Shown piece after piece: positions 1-8,630 of a stretch of 52,142 bases of DNA. Position numbers and translations under genes: made by a program. Under the pieces are notes generated by a model. The model did not search any database. It was given only the letters and a program-made list of their open reading frames with translations, and was not told where the DNA came from. The DNA is from an uncultured Clostridium sp. (GTDB lineage: Bacteria; Bacillota; Clostridia; Lachnospirales; Lachnospiraceae): contig USJW01000020.1 of NCBI GenBank assembly GCA_900555045.1, positions 1-52,142 on the forward strand. Direction: 5' to 3'. How positions within the stretch are numbered: position 1 is the first letter of the stretch; each line of letters starts with the position of its first letter.

Positions 1-76
1 GCTGATCAAGAACCCCGATCAACGGCCCTGCTCCTTTTATGATTCCTGCCAGTTTTGGCTGCTCATAAATTTCCAT
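1..76 (-). CDS. N-terminus of an unidentified protein (partial)
   Basis: An open frame starts at ATG 76 and runs off the left edge of the window after 25 codons, beginning MEIYEQPKLAGII. It follows the stop codon of the small gene at 81-347 by 4 bases, so the two are probably co-transcribed. The Shine-Dalgarno is weak (GGATAG about 11 bases before the ATG). I do not recognise the family from so few residues. The gene call rests only on the start and the open frame. Confidence 0.4.
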   Translation of the reverse strand, partial: MEIYEQPKLAGIIKGAGPLIGVLDQ

Positions 77-80
77 TTTA

Positions 81-347
81 TTACAATCTATCCAATTTTC
101 CCTCGATGGCCGCGGCGGCTAGATCGATATCCTTCTTCTTCACAAAGATGCGGTACTGAATGCTGCTTCTGGGATCAGTCCCGAACCGGCTCGTCGCAAT
201 GGCGCCGGAACCGTAGTTGCGGGCCATGCCGCCCGTGGTACTGATCACGTAGTCTATGCCGTGATGCTCCAGCGCCGCCCTGGCCTTGGCCTGGCTCTCT
301 ATAGAGTATGTGCTGTACACTTCCTTCCGGTTGAATATGGTGATCAT
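81..347 (-). CDS. small putative signal-transducing protein (DUF2007-like)
   Basis: This is a protein of about 88 residues beginning MITIFNRKEVY. The start is set by a good ribosome binding site (AAAGGAG about 7 bases upstream), which excludes a longer upstream start at 374. The fold suggested is a short alpha/beta domain: an N-terminal strand, an SxxSQAKARAAL helix, and a C-terminal KKDIDLAAAAI helix. That is the layout of small proteins annotated as DUF2007 or putative signal transducers, and such proteins are common in Lachnospiraceae. There are no catalytic residues or membrane segments. Its partner may be the gene starting at 76. The family call is by resemblance only. Confidence 0.6.
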   Translation of the reverse strand: MITIFNRKEVYSTYSIESQAKARAALEHHGIDYVISTTGGMARNYGSGAIATSRFGTDPRSSIQYRIFVKKKDIDLAAAAIEGKLDRL

Positions 348-395
348 AACACCGCTCCTTTCCCCCGAATCCAATTAATCTGCTCTGTCATCTAC

Positions 396-401
396 AGTAT
401 A
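396..401 (-). promoter_or_regulatory. possible -10 box for the small protein gene
   Basis: TATACT on the minus strand, about 50 bases upstream of ATG 347, in the AT-rich gap after engB. No convincing -35 lies at 16-18 bases, so this is tentative. Confidence 0.3.
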
Positions 402-491
402 ACAAATCCGCTAAAAGAAATCTTTACATTTCACGGATGCGCATATTAATTTTTTCTGCCGGTTCAGGCCGTCTCTCCCCGGAAGCGAACC

Positions 492-1112
492 CTACTCCCC
501 GTCTGCGCTCTCCTCGCCGGGAACCGTCTCCGCCATGACCCGCTCGATCAGGTCCCAGATTTCCTCCCTGCCCTGTTTGGTCTCGGCGGAGAAGGGAATC
601 AGGATTCCGTCCTTGTCCATGCCCAGGCCCTGGCGCAGGAGCTTCACCTGTTTCTGGATCTGGCTGCGGTTGATCTTGTCCAGCTTGGTGGCGATAATCA
701 CCGGGTGGTAGCCGTTGTACACGACCCAGTCGTACATGGACTTGTCGTTGGCTGAGGGCTCATGCCGGATGTCCACCAGGAGAAAGACCATCTTTAACAT
801 CGGGGACTGGCGCAGGTAGCGCTCGATCATCTTCCCCCACTTCTCCTTGGCCTCCAGCGACACCTTGGCGTAGCCGTAGCCCGGCAGGTCCACGTAGTAC
901 AGGGCGTCGTTGATGTTGTAAAAGTTGATGGTCTGGGTCTTTCCCGGCTGGGACGAGGTCCTGGCGTAGGCCTTCCGGTTCATCAGCGCGTTGATCAGCG
1001 AGGACTTGCCCACGTTGGATTTTCCCGCGAAGGCGAACTCCGGAAGGTGGTTGTCCGGGAGGCGGCTGGTGACTCCCACCACCGTCTCCAGGTTGACACT
1101 TTTTATAATCAT
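492..1112 (-). CDS. engB: ribosome biogenesis GTPase EngB (YsxC/YihA)
   Basis: This is a 206-residue circularly standard Era-like GTPase needed for maturation of the large ribosomal subunit. The G1 motif GKSNVGKSS lies at about residues 30-38, G3 DLPG at 75-78 and G4 TKLD at 142-145, all intact. The start at 1112 is chosen because AAGGAG sits 9 bases upstream and the sequence then reads MIIKSVNLE, the usual N-terminus. A longer frame to 1178 would overlap lon. It follows lon by 19 bases, and lon-engB adjacency is conserved in Firmicutes, so it is probably read from the lon message. Length is normal for the family. Confidence 0.96.
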   Translation of the reverse strand: MIIKSVNLETVVGVTSRLPDNHLPEFAFAGKSNVGKSSLINALMNRKAYARTSSQPGKTQTINFYNINDALYYVDLPGYGYAKVSLEAKEKWGKMIERYLRQSPMLKMVFLLVDIRHEPSANDKSMYDWVVYNGYHPVIIATKLDKINRSQIQKQVKLLRQGLGMDKDGILIPFSAETKQGREEIWDLIERVMAETVPGEESADGE

Positions 1113-1131
1113 ATCAGTAAACTCCTTTTCA

Positions 1132-3447
1132 TCACTGGGCCAGCGCTTCCTTAAGCACCTGGCGCATATCCCGCACATACACGATCTCCAGGCCCTTGGT
1201 GATCTCCTTGGAGAGCTCCGCCATATCCGGCCGGTTCTTGTCCGGCACCAGCACCTTCTGAATGTGGGCCATCCGGGCCGCCAGAATCTTTTCCTTCAGC
1301 CCACCGATGGGAAGCACACGCCCTCTCAGGGTGATCTCCCCGGTCATGGCCACCTTGGCCAGAACCTTTCTGCCCGTAACCGCGCTGAGCATGGCCGTGG
1401 CCATGGTGATTCCCGCGGAGGGGCCGTCCTTGGGCACCGCGCCCTCGGGGATGTGGATGTGCAGGTCGTGTTTCTCAAAATAATCATCCGCCACCTCATA
1501 GTCCGGGCAGATGGACCGCACAAAGGTCAGGGCGGTCTGGGCGGACTCCTTCATCACGTCGCCCATCTGGCCGGTCAGGAGGAGATTTCCCTTGCCCGGC
1601 ATCACGTTGACCTCAATCTGAAGCGTATCGCCGCCCACGCTGGTCCAGGCCAGGCCGCGCACGATGCCCACCTCGTCCTCCTCGTTGGCGTCCTCGAAGG
1701 TCACCTTCTCCTTGCCCAGATACTTCTCTAGGTTGGATTCCGTGATCTTGATGGACTCCCTGTGGTTTTCGAGGAACTCCCTGGCCGCCTTGCGGCAAAT
1801 ATCGCCGATGCGCCGCTCCAGGTTGCGGACCCCCGCCTCCCTTGTGTAGTTGTGGATGATCTTCTCCAGCGCCTTGTCGGAGAAGGAGACCTGCTCCCGC
1901 TTTAACCCGTTCCGCTCCAGCTGCTTACCCACCAGGTAATTCCTGGCGATGTGGAACTTCTCGTTCTCCGTGTAGCTGTTGACCTCGATCACCTCCATCC
2001 GGTCCAGCAGCGGACCCGGGATGGTTTGGGTGGTGTTCGCGGTGGCGATAAACAGCACGCGGGATAAGTCGATGGGCAGCTCCACATAGTGGTCGCGAAA
2101 CTTCACGTTCTGCTCACCGTCAAGCACCTCCAAAAGCGCAGAGGAGGTATCCCCCTTGTAGTCGCTGCTGACCTTGTCGATCTCATCAAGCAGCATTAAG
2201 GGATTGCTCACACCGGCCTGCCGCAGCCCGTCCACCAGACGGCCCGGCATGGCACCCACGTAGGTCTTTCTGTGTCCGCGGATCTCCGCCTCGTCCCGCA
2301 CGCCGCCCAGGCTTATGCGCACATACTTCTTGCTCAGCGCTCTGGCCACGGACCGGGCGATGGACGTCTTTCCGGTTCCGGGCGGTCCCACCAGACAGAT
2401 AATCGGGCTGGTGCCCTTCTTCGTCAGCGTGCGCACCGCCAGGTACTCCAGGATCCGCTCCTTCACCTTGTCCAGGCCGTAGTGGTCCGCGTTTAAGATC
2501 TGCTCCGCGTGCTTTAAATCGTCGTTGTCCTTGGACACCTTCTTCCACGGGAGCTCCAGCAGCGTCTCGATGTACGTGCGCAGCACGTTGGCCTCCTGGC
2601 TTCCCGCCGGCATTCCCCGAAACCGCTCGATCTCCTTGGTCAGCTTGTCCTTAATCTCCTTGTCCGCCTTCAGCTGCGCCAGCTTCTTCTGGTACTCCTC
2701 CGCGTCGGACATGGCGTTGTCCTCGCCCAGCTCCTGGCGGATCACCTTCAGCTGCTCCCGAAGAATGTACTCCTTCTGGTTCTGGTCGATGTCGGCCTTC
2801 ACCTTCTCCTGGAACTCCTTCTTGATCCGGTAGATCTCCATCTCAGACATCAGCGTCCGCAGGATCACCTCGTAGCGCGCCTCCAGGGAGCCGCTCTCCA
2901 GCACACCCTGGCGGACCGTGTAGTCCCAGGGCAGCTGGATGGCAATCTGGTCCAAAAGCTCGCTTAACTCCTGGATCATCCGAAGCCCGGGCAGCAGCTC
3001 CTTGGCAAACTTGATATTCTCCTGCCCGTAGGCCTCCAGCTTATCCTTCACGATCCGGAGCATGGCCTCCTGGGTCAGGGCGTCCAGATCTTCATCCTCC
3101 GCGCCCATAGAACCCACCTGGCCGATCAACGCCGGCTCCTCGCTGTCAAAGGTGAGCAGCTCGCCGCGCTCCAGCCCTTCCACCAGAACACGGACCACCT
3201 TTCCGGGAAGCTTCACCAGCTGCTTGACCACAGCCACCGTCCCCACCTGGAATAAATCGTTTAAATCCGGTTCCACCACCTCGGGGTGCTTCTGCGTCAC
3301 CAAAAAGACCTTCTGGTCCCCGACCATGGCTTTCTCCACCGCGGCCACGGACCGCGGCCTGGTGATGTCAAAGTGCATTACCATCTTGGGCAGTATGGTC
3401 AACCCCCGTAATGCCACCACAGGCATTGTCCTTATTTGTTCTTCCAT
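1132..3447 (-). CDS. lon: ATP-dependent protease Lon
   Basis: This is a 771-residue cytoplasmic AAA+ serine protease that degrades misfolded and regulatory proteins. The order is an N-terminal substrate-binding domain (about 1-200), a coiled linker, an AAA+ module with Walker A GPPGTGKT near residue 350, and a C-terminal protease domain. Catalytic Ser677 lies in PKDGPSAG and Lys720 in GGLKEK, giving the Ser-Lys dyad. The start at 3447 (MEEQIRTMPV) has AGAGGTG about 11 bases upstream and matches the usual Lon N-terminus. An upstream in-frame ATG at 3477 lies inside the preceding hairpin region and is unlikely. A strong hairpin (3478-3532) separates it from clpX. Confidence 0.97.
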   Translation of the reverse strand: MEEQIRTMPVVALRGLTILPKMVMHFDITRPRSVAAVEKAMVGDQKVFLVTQKHPEVVEPDLNDLFQVGTVAVVKQLVKLPGKVVRVLVEGLERGELLTFDSEEPALIGQVGSMGAEDEDLDALTQEAMLRIVKDKLEAYGQENIKFAKELLPGLRMIQELSELLDQIAIQLPWDYTVRQGVLESGSLEARYEVILRTLMSEMEIYRIKKEFQEKVKADIDQNQKEYILREQLKVIRQELGEDNAMSDAEEYQKKLAQLKADKEIKDKLTKEIERFRGMPAGSQEANVLRTYIETLLELPWKKVSKDNDDLKHAEQILNADHYGLDKVKERILEYLAVRTLTKKGTSPIICLVGPPGTGKTSIARSVARALSKKYVRISLGGVRDEAEIRGHRKTYVGAMPGRLVDGLRQAGVSNPLMLLDEIDKVSSDYKGDTSSALLEVLDGEQNVKFRDHYVELPIDLSRVLFIATANTTQTIPGPLLDRMEVIEVNSYTENEKFHIARNYLVGKQLERNGLKREQVSFSDKALEKIIHNYTREAGVRNLERRIGDICRKAAREFLENHRESIKITESNLEKYLGKEKVTFEDANEEDEVGIVRGLAWTSVGGDTLQIEVNVMPGKGNLLLTGQMGDVMKESAQTALTFVRSICPDYEVADDYFEKHDLHIHIPEGAVPKDGPSAGITMATAMLSAVTGRKVLAKVAMTGEITLRGRVLPIGGLKEKILAARMAHIQKVLVPDKNRPDMAELSKEITKGLEIVYVRDMRQVLKEALAQ

Positions 3448-3477
3448 ACGCTTTCGTTCACCTCTTGTATCCTTCAA

Positions 3478-3532
3478 AAGGCCGCTGCAACGAGTAGGAT
3501 ATGTGAATTTCTATCCGATTTGCAGCGGCCTT
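3478..3532 (-). terminator. strong hairpin between clpX and lon
   Basis: A perfect 13-base-pair outer stem (AAGGCCGCTGCAA with TTGCAGCGGCCTT) encloses a second small stem (GGATA/TATCC). On the minus strand it is followed by TTTT and then, within about 30 bases, by the lon start. It could be a terminator or attenuator for clpX transcription, or an RNA processing site setting the lon level. Confidence 0.7.
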
Positions 3533-3546
3533 CCTTTTAACTTGTT

Positions 3547-4860
<1,314 letters not shown>

Positions 4861-4898
4861 ATTTCTCCTTACCTTTCATTCACAGAATTGGGGCCGGG

Positions 4899-5480
4899 TC
4901 AGTGGTTGGTGATGATCTGGTCAATGAGGCCGTACTCCTTGGCCTCAGCAGCGCTCATGTAGTAGTCGCGCTCCGTATCCCGCTCGATGACCTCCAGCGG
5001 TTTGCCGGTGTTGGCCGCCAAAATTTCATTCAGTTTCCGTTTGGTCTTCAAAATGTTCTCGGCCACAATCTTGATCTCGGTCGCCTGGCCCTGGGCACCG
5101 CCTGAGGGCTGGTGAATCATGATCTGGGAGTTAGGCAGGGAGAACCGCTTGCCCTTTGCGCCGCCGGAGAGCAGAAATGCGCCCATGCTGGCCGCCATGC
5201 CGATACAGATGGTGGACACATCGCTCTTGATGTAGTTCATGGTATCGTAGATCGCCATTCCCGCGGTCACAGAGCCGCCCGGGCTGTTGATGTAGAGATT
5301 GATATCCTTGCCCGGATCCTCGGCCTCCAAAAACAGAAGCTGCGCAACCACCAGGCTGGCGGACACGTCGTTCACTTCCTCTCCCAGGAAAATAATACGT
5401 TCTTTCAGCAGCCGGGAATAGATGTCGTAGGAACGCTCTCCGCGGCTGGTCTGTTCAATGACATAGGGCACTAAGCTCAT
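4899..5480 (-). CDS. clpP: ATP-dependent Clp protease proteolytic subunit ClpP
   Basis: This 193-residue serine protease forms the tetradecameric barrel that degrades proteins fed by ClpX. The catalytic triad is intact: Ser98 in GMAASMGAF, His123 in MIHQPSGG and Asp172 in ERDYYMS, at the same numbers as classical ClpP. The start ATG 5480 has CAGGAGG 8 bases upstream. It lies between tig and clpX, the standard tig-clpP-clpX order. I see no CtsR or CIRCE operator ahead of it. An imperfect hairpin (GGGGATTC/GAATCTCC) sits in the 104-base gap from tig. Confidence 0.98.
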   Translation of the reverse strand: MSLVPYVIEQTSRGERSYDIYSRLLKERIIFLGEEVNDVSASLVVAQLLFLEAEDPGKDINLYINSPGGSVTAGMAIYDTMNYIKSDVSTICIGMAASMGAFLLSGGAKGKRFSLPNSQIMIHQPSGGAQGQATEIKIVAENILKTKRKLNEILAANTGKPLEVIERDTERDYYMSAAEAKEYGLIDQIITNH

Positions 5481-5584
5481 AATCAGATCCTCCTGTCTGT
5501 CACACGATTTCGGGTTTCATAAAACCAAGGAGATTCCCAGCAGGCCAAATCGGACCCCAAGAATCCCCTCGCTCTCTTACGTAA

Positions 5585-6871
5585 TTATACTAACTTCGCT
5601 TCCGCTACCAGGAAGTCAACTGCCTCCTGAACAGCCAGATCTTCCTTCATCTGCACTTTGTCCTGCTCGCTCATGTACTCTTTCAGCTTGTCAGCCTCCA
5701 TCTGGTAAGCGGCCGCCATCTTGGCGATCTCCTCGTCCAGACGCTCGTCGGAGATCTCGATGTTCTCCTGCTTCACGATCTGCTCCAGAACCAGTCTGGT
5801 CTCGATGCGCTTCACAGCCTGGGGACGCATCTGCTCCTTCATCTGCTCCAGCGTCATGCCGGTGTACTTTAAGTACATCTCCAGGTCAAGTCCCTGGCTC
5901 TGCATTCTGCGGGCGGTGTCCTGAACCATGTTCTCCACCTGTCCGTCGATCATGCGCTCCGGAATCTCCATGGTGGCGCCCTCCACTACCTTGTCAACCA
6001 CGCGGTTCTCGTTCTCGGTAGCAGCGGCCTTCTGCTTCTTCTCAGACAGTTTCGCCTCAATATCCTTCTTGTATTCATCTAAGGTCTCAAACTCGGAAAC
6101 TTCTCCGGCGAACTCATCGTTAAGCTCCGGCAGCTCCTTGACCTTGATCTCCTTCACAGTTACCTTGAAGGTTGCGGGCTTTCCAGCCAGCTCAGCTGCG
6201 TGGTACTCAGCCGGGAAGGTCACGTTGACCTCGCACTCCTCGCCCACGTTCTTTCCAACCAGCTGCTCCTCAAAGGTGTCGATAAACGCGTGGGAGCCGA
6301 TGGTCAGCGCGTAATCGGTAGCCTTACCGCCGTCAAACGCCTTGCCGTCCACATAGCCGTCGAAATCGATCACTACCTGGTCGCCGTCGGCAACAGGCCT
6401 GTCCTCAACGGTCAGCTGTCTGGCGTTCTGCTCCTGTACCTTCTTGAGCTCAGCCTCGATGTCCTCGGGCTTCACGGTTGCGTCAGCCTTCTCCACCTCG
6501 ATGCCCTTGTACTCGCCCAGGGTCACCTCCGGCTTCACGGCTACGGTTGCGGTATAGATAAAGGACTTGCCCTTCTCGATCTGCTCGATGCTCACTTCCG
6601 GTCTGGAAACGATGTCCAGTCCGCTCTCCTTCATGGCGTCCGCGTAGGTCTCATTGATCGCCTCATCCGCGGCATCCTCGTAGAAAACGCCAACACCGTA
6701 CATCTTCTCGATCATCGCCAGGGGCGCTTTGCCCTTGCGGAAGCCCGGAATGTTGAAACGGTTCTTGTTCTTATTGTAAGCTTTCTTGATTGCGTTCTCA
6801 AACTGCTCCGCCGGCACCTCCACGGTCAGCTTTGCCATGTTTTTCTCTAATTTCTCCACTTGTAAACTCAT
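5585..6871 (-). CDS. tig: trigger factor, ribosome-associated chaperone/peptidyl-prolyl isomerase
   Basis: This is a 428-residue protein that binds at the ribosome exit tunnel and helps nascent chains fold. The N-terminal ribosome-binding domain carries the GFRKGKAP signature (about residues 44-51). A central FKBP-type PPIase domain follows (around 150-240, with DQVVIDFDGYVDG), then a helical C-terminal chaperone domain. The start ATG 6871 has AAGGAGG upstream. It leads the tig-clpP-clpX-lon-engB block. A clear -10 box with an overlapping 10-bp palindrome lies upstream. Length is normal. Confidence 0.97.
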   Translation of the reverse strand: MSLQVEKLEKNMAKLTVEVPAEQFENAIKKAYNKNKNRFNIPGFRKGKAPLAMIEKMYGVGVFYEDAADEAINETYADAMKESGLDIVSRPEVSIEQIEKGKSFIYTATVAVKPEVTLGEYKGIEVEKADATVKPEDIEAELKKVQEQNARQLTVEDRPVADGDQVVIDFDGYVDGKAFDGGKATDYALTIGSHAFIDTFEEQLVGKNVGEECEVNVTFPAEYHAAELAGKPATFKVTVKEIKVKELPELNDEFAGEVSEFETLDEYKKDIEAKLSEKKQKAAATENENRVVDKVVEGATMEIPERMIDGQVENMVQDTARRMQSQGLDLEMYLKYTGMTLEQMKEQMRPQAVKRIETRLVLEQIVKQENIEISDERLDEEIAKMAAAYQMEADKLKEYMSEQDKVQMKEDLAVQEAVDFLVAEAKLV

Positions 6872-6939
6872 TTTATGGGTTCCTCCTTAAAATATATGTG
6901 ATTCGCCCATTTCCCGAGGGCGCTACACTTCAATGTACC

Positions 6940-6968
6940 ATTATAGCATGCTCATTCATAAAATTCCA
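6940..6968 (-). promoter_or_regulatory. sigma-A promoter of tig
   Basis: On the minus strand a perfect TATAAT lies at 6940-6945. The hexamer 17 bases upstream (6963-6968, TGGAAT) is a weak -35 match. The -10 is about 70 bases before the tig start. A 10-bp palindrome (6955-6983) covers the -35 zone. Confidence 0.6.
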
Positions 6969-6983
6969 GTATTATTTTATGAA
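6955..6983. promoter_or_regulatory. palindrome over the tig -35 region, possible operator
   Basis: TTCATAAAAT and ATTTTATGAA form a perfect 10-bp inverted repeat with a 9-base spacer, overlapping the -35 zone of the tig promoter. No T-tract follows on either strand, so it looks more like a protein site than a terminator. The regulator is unknown. Confidence 0.4.
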
Positions 6984-7056
6984 TTTGCGATGTTTTTCTA
7001 ATATTTTTATTCAATTTCTGCGGACCGCCGAAGCGCACACCAGCCCGGAAAACACT

Positions 7057-7107
7057 TGTGCCAAGCGCTGCATCCCGAAAAAGGGGAATGATGCAATGCT
7101 TGGCACA
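7057..7107 (-). terminator. long hairpin downstream of the DJ-1 gene
   Basis: 18-base arms TGTGCCAAGCGCTGCATC and GATGCAATGCTTGGCACA pair at 16 of 18 positions, or 17 counting a wobble, around a small CCC/GGG inner stem. On the minus strand it is followed by AAGTGTTTTCC. It lies between the DJ-1 gene and the tig promoter and probably ends DJ-1 transcription. It is longer than a typical terminator. Confidence 0.6.
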
Positions 7108-7124
7108 GAAGTTGGCTTTGCCTC

Positions 7125-7679
7125 TCAGCACTGGTCGTACTGGATCGACTTTTTAATCTTTAGGGACTGCTGGGTTCCCTGGAGCAGGCGGACAAGCTCC
7201 AATCCCATGTCCAGCGCGTAGCCGAGGCCTCTGCCCGTGGTGATATTTCCGTCCGTGATCACTCCCTGCAGGGTGTAGGAGACTCCCATAAGCCGGTCTT
7301 CAAAGCCTGGGTAGCAGGTAGCGGTGCGGCCCTTTAGCAGCCCTCTCTCTCCCAACACGCTGGGAGCGGCGCAGATGGCGGCGATGCGTCTGCCCTGCTT
7401 GTTGGCCTTCTCCAGAGCCGCCGCCAACCCCTCGTGGGCCCTCAAATTGAGCGTCCCCGGCATGCCGCCCGGAAGGAACAGGACATCCGCCTCGTCCGGA
7501 TTCACCTCTTCGAACAGGGCGTCCGTCTCGATTCTGATGTTGTGGGATCCGGTCACCAGCCGTTCGCCCGTCAAGGACACCAGCTTGGTCTCCACCTCAG
7601 ATCTGCGCAGAACGTCCACCACGGCCAGACATTCCACCTCTTCCAATCCTTCCGCTACAAATGCATAAACCTTTGCCAT
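7125..7679 (-). CDS. DJ-1/PfpI family protein
   Basis: This is a 184-residue single-domain class I glutamine amidotransferase-like protein. The nucleophile-elbow cysteine is Cys103 in AAICAAP, and Glu14 or Glu15 near the N-terminus (GLEEVECL) matches the conserved acidic residue of DJ-1 proteins. Family members include YajL, YhbO and ThiJ-annotated proteins. Reported activities are protein or glyoxal deglycase, chaperone and stress protection, and the substrate cannot be told from sequence. The start at 7679 is fixed by AAGGAG 7 bases upstream; the longer frame to 7724 is not supported. It is monocistronic, with its own promoter and a long 3' hairpin. Confidence 0.9.
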   Translation of the reverse strand: MAKVYAFVAEGLEEVECLAVVDVLRRSEVETKLVSLTGERLVTGSHNIRIETDALFEEVNPDEADVLFLPGGMPGTLNLRAHEGLAAALEKANKQGRRIAAICAAPSVLGERGLLKGRTATCYPGFEDRLMGVSYTLQGVITDGNITTGRGLGYALDMGLELVRLLQGTQQSLKIKKSIQYDQC

Positions 7680-7714
7680 GACAATCTCCTTCCCAGACTT
7701 TAATCTCATTAAAC

Positions 7715-7743
7715 ATTCTAGCATGGATGCGCGAAATTGCCAG
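7715..7743 (-). promoter_or_regulatory. sigma-A promoter of the DJ-1 gene
   Basis: On the minus strand -35 CTGGCA (7738-7743) and -10 TAGAAT (7715-7720) are separated by exactly 17 bases. Matches to consensus are 4/6 and 5/6. The -10 is 36 bases from the start codon. Confidence 0.6.
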
Positions 7744-7793
7744 CCTTTTTTTTATTTTTGATAATTTTGCTGTTCTACCGGAAAACTACATGA

Positions 7794-7799
7794 TATGAT
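7794..7799 (+). promoter_or_regulatory. possible -10 box of the CYTH gene
   Basis: TATGAT on the plus strand, 34 bases before ATG 7833. The -35 is weak (TGTTCT at 17 bases), so only the -10 is noted. Confidence 0.35.
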
Positions 7800-7832
7800 A
7801 TTGTCAGAATGCCCAGAGCAAGGAGGAAAACA

Positions 7833-8309
7833 ATGGAAATTGAGCGAAAATACCGAATCGGACAGATCCCGGAGAACATCCGCTTCTATCCGTCCCGGAC
7901 CATCGAGCAGGCCTACCTCTGCACCGACCCGGTGGTGCGCGTGAGGAAGGACGGGGACGCCTACTATCTCACCTACAAGGGCCGCGGTCTCTTAGCCAGA
8001 GAGGAGTACAATCTCCCGTTAAACGAGCAGGCCTATTTGCATTTATTGGAAAAGGCCGACGGCATCGTGCTGACAAAGACCCGCTACTGCATCCCCATGG
8101 ACGGCGCCTACCGCCACTTAACCATCGAGCTGGACGTGTTCGGCGGAGTTTACAAGGGCCTGGTGCTGGCGGAGGTGGAATTTCCCACCGAGGAGGAGGC
8201 GAACGCCTTCGTCCCCCCGGAGTGGTTCACCGAGGACGTGACCTTCACCGGCGAATACCAGAACAGCCGCCTAAGTAACGGGGACGTGCCCTTCATCCCC
8301 GCAAAATAG
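7833..8309 (+). CDS. CYTH domain protein, probable inorganic triphosphatase
   Basis: This is a 158-residue CYTH (CyaB/thiamine triphosphatase) domain protein. The diagnostic ExExK signature is EIERK at residues 2-6. Conserved basic residues follow in RVRKDGD and TYKGRG, with acidic residues in TIELDVF and LAEVEF that would line the tunnel binding metal and triphosphate. Short bacterial members mainly hydrolyse inorganic triphosphate or related triphosphates. The start at 7833 is set by AGGAGG 6 bases upstream and by the EIERK position. It is one of few plus-strand genes here, monocistronic, and ends in a bidirectional terminator. Confidence 0.9.
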   Translation: MEIERKYRIGQIPENIRFYPSRTIEQAYLCTDPVVRVRKDGDAYYLTYKGRGLLAREEYNLPLNEQAYLHLLEKADGIVLTKTRYCIPMDGAYRHLTIELDVFGGVYKGLVLAEVEFPTEEEANAFVPPEWFTEDVTFTGEYQNSRLSNGDVPFIPAK

Positions 8310-8327
8310 CGGTGCAATTTCCGTCAA

Positions 8328-8363
8328 AAAACGCTGCCGTCCGGACGTGGACAGCAGCGTTTT
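8328..8363. terminator. bidirectional terminator after the CYTH gene
   Basis: AAAACGCTGC pairs perfectly with GCAGCGTTTT around a 16-base loop. The flanking A and T runs suit termination in either direction, serving the CYTH gene and the convergent mgl operon. Confidence 0.75.
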
Positions 8364-8408
8364 CTTGAATCCAATGGGCCCCGGGTGAAGCCTGCGGGCG
8401 ATTGCGAT

Positions 8409-8624
8409 TCACCGGTTTGCCAGCCCCATGACCAGTACGATAAAGAACAGGGCGCACAGGCAGCCGATGATGATATCCATGGTCCGGACAGAGACGTGGA
8501 TGTGGTCGTAGAAGCTCTCCTTGAGCGGCTTGGACTTGAGCTCTGTGTTCTCCTCCTTCAGCCGCCGGTTCTCCTCCTCGAGCTCCAGCATGCGCTCCTC
8601 CGGTGTCTTTTCTCTCTCATCCAT
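8409..8624 (-). CDS. small coiled-coil, single-pass membrane protein
   Basis: This is a 71-residue protein I do not recognise. Residues about 2-35 are highly charged and heptad-like (EERMLELEEENRRLKEEN), predicting a coiled coil. A hydrophobic segment at about 50-68 (IIIGCLCALFFIVLVMGL) should cross the membrane once near the C-terminus. It starts 7 bases after the mglC stop with a weak GAAGAAG binding site and is the last gene of the mgl operon. A role with the transporter is only inferred from position. An in-frame TTG at 8630 is a less likely start. Confidence 0.7.
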   Translation of the reverse strand: MDEREKTPEERMLELEEENRRLKEENTELKSKPLKESFYDHIHVSVRTMDIIIGCLCALFFIVLVMGLANR

Positions 8625-8630
8625 AGGCAA

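Noticed and set aside
991..1731. A 246-codon plus-strand open frame over engB and lon
   Set aside because: It lies opposite two clearly conserved genes, has no ribosome binding site or recognisable domain, and its residue make-up is typical of a reverse-strand shadow in GC-rich DNA.
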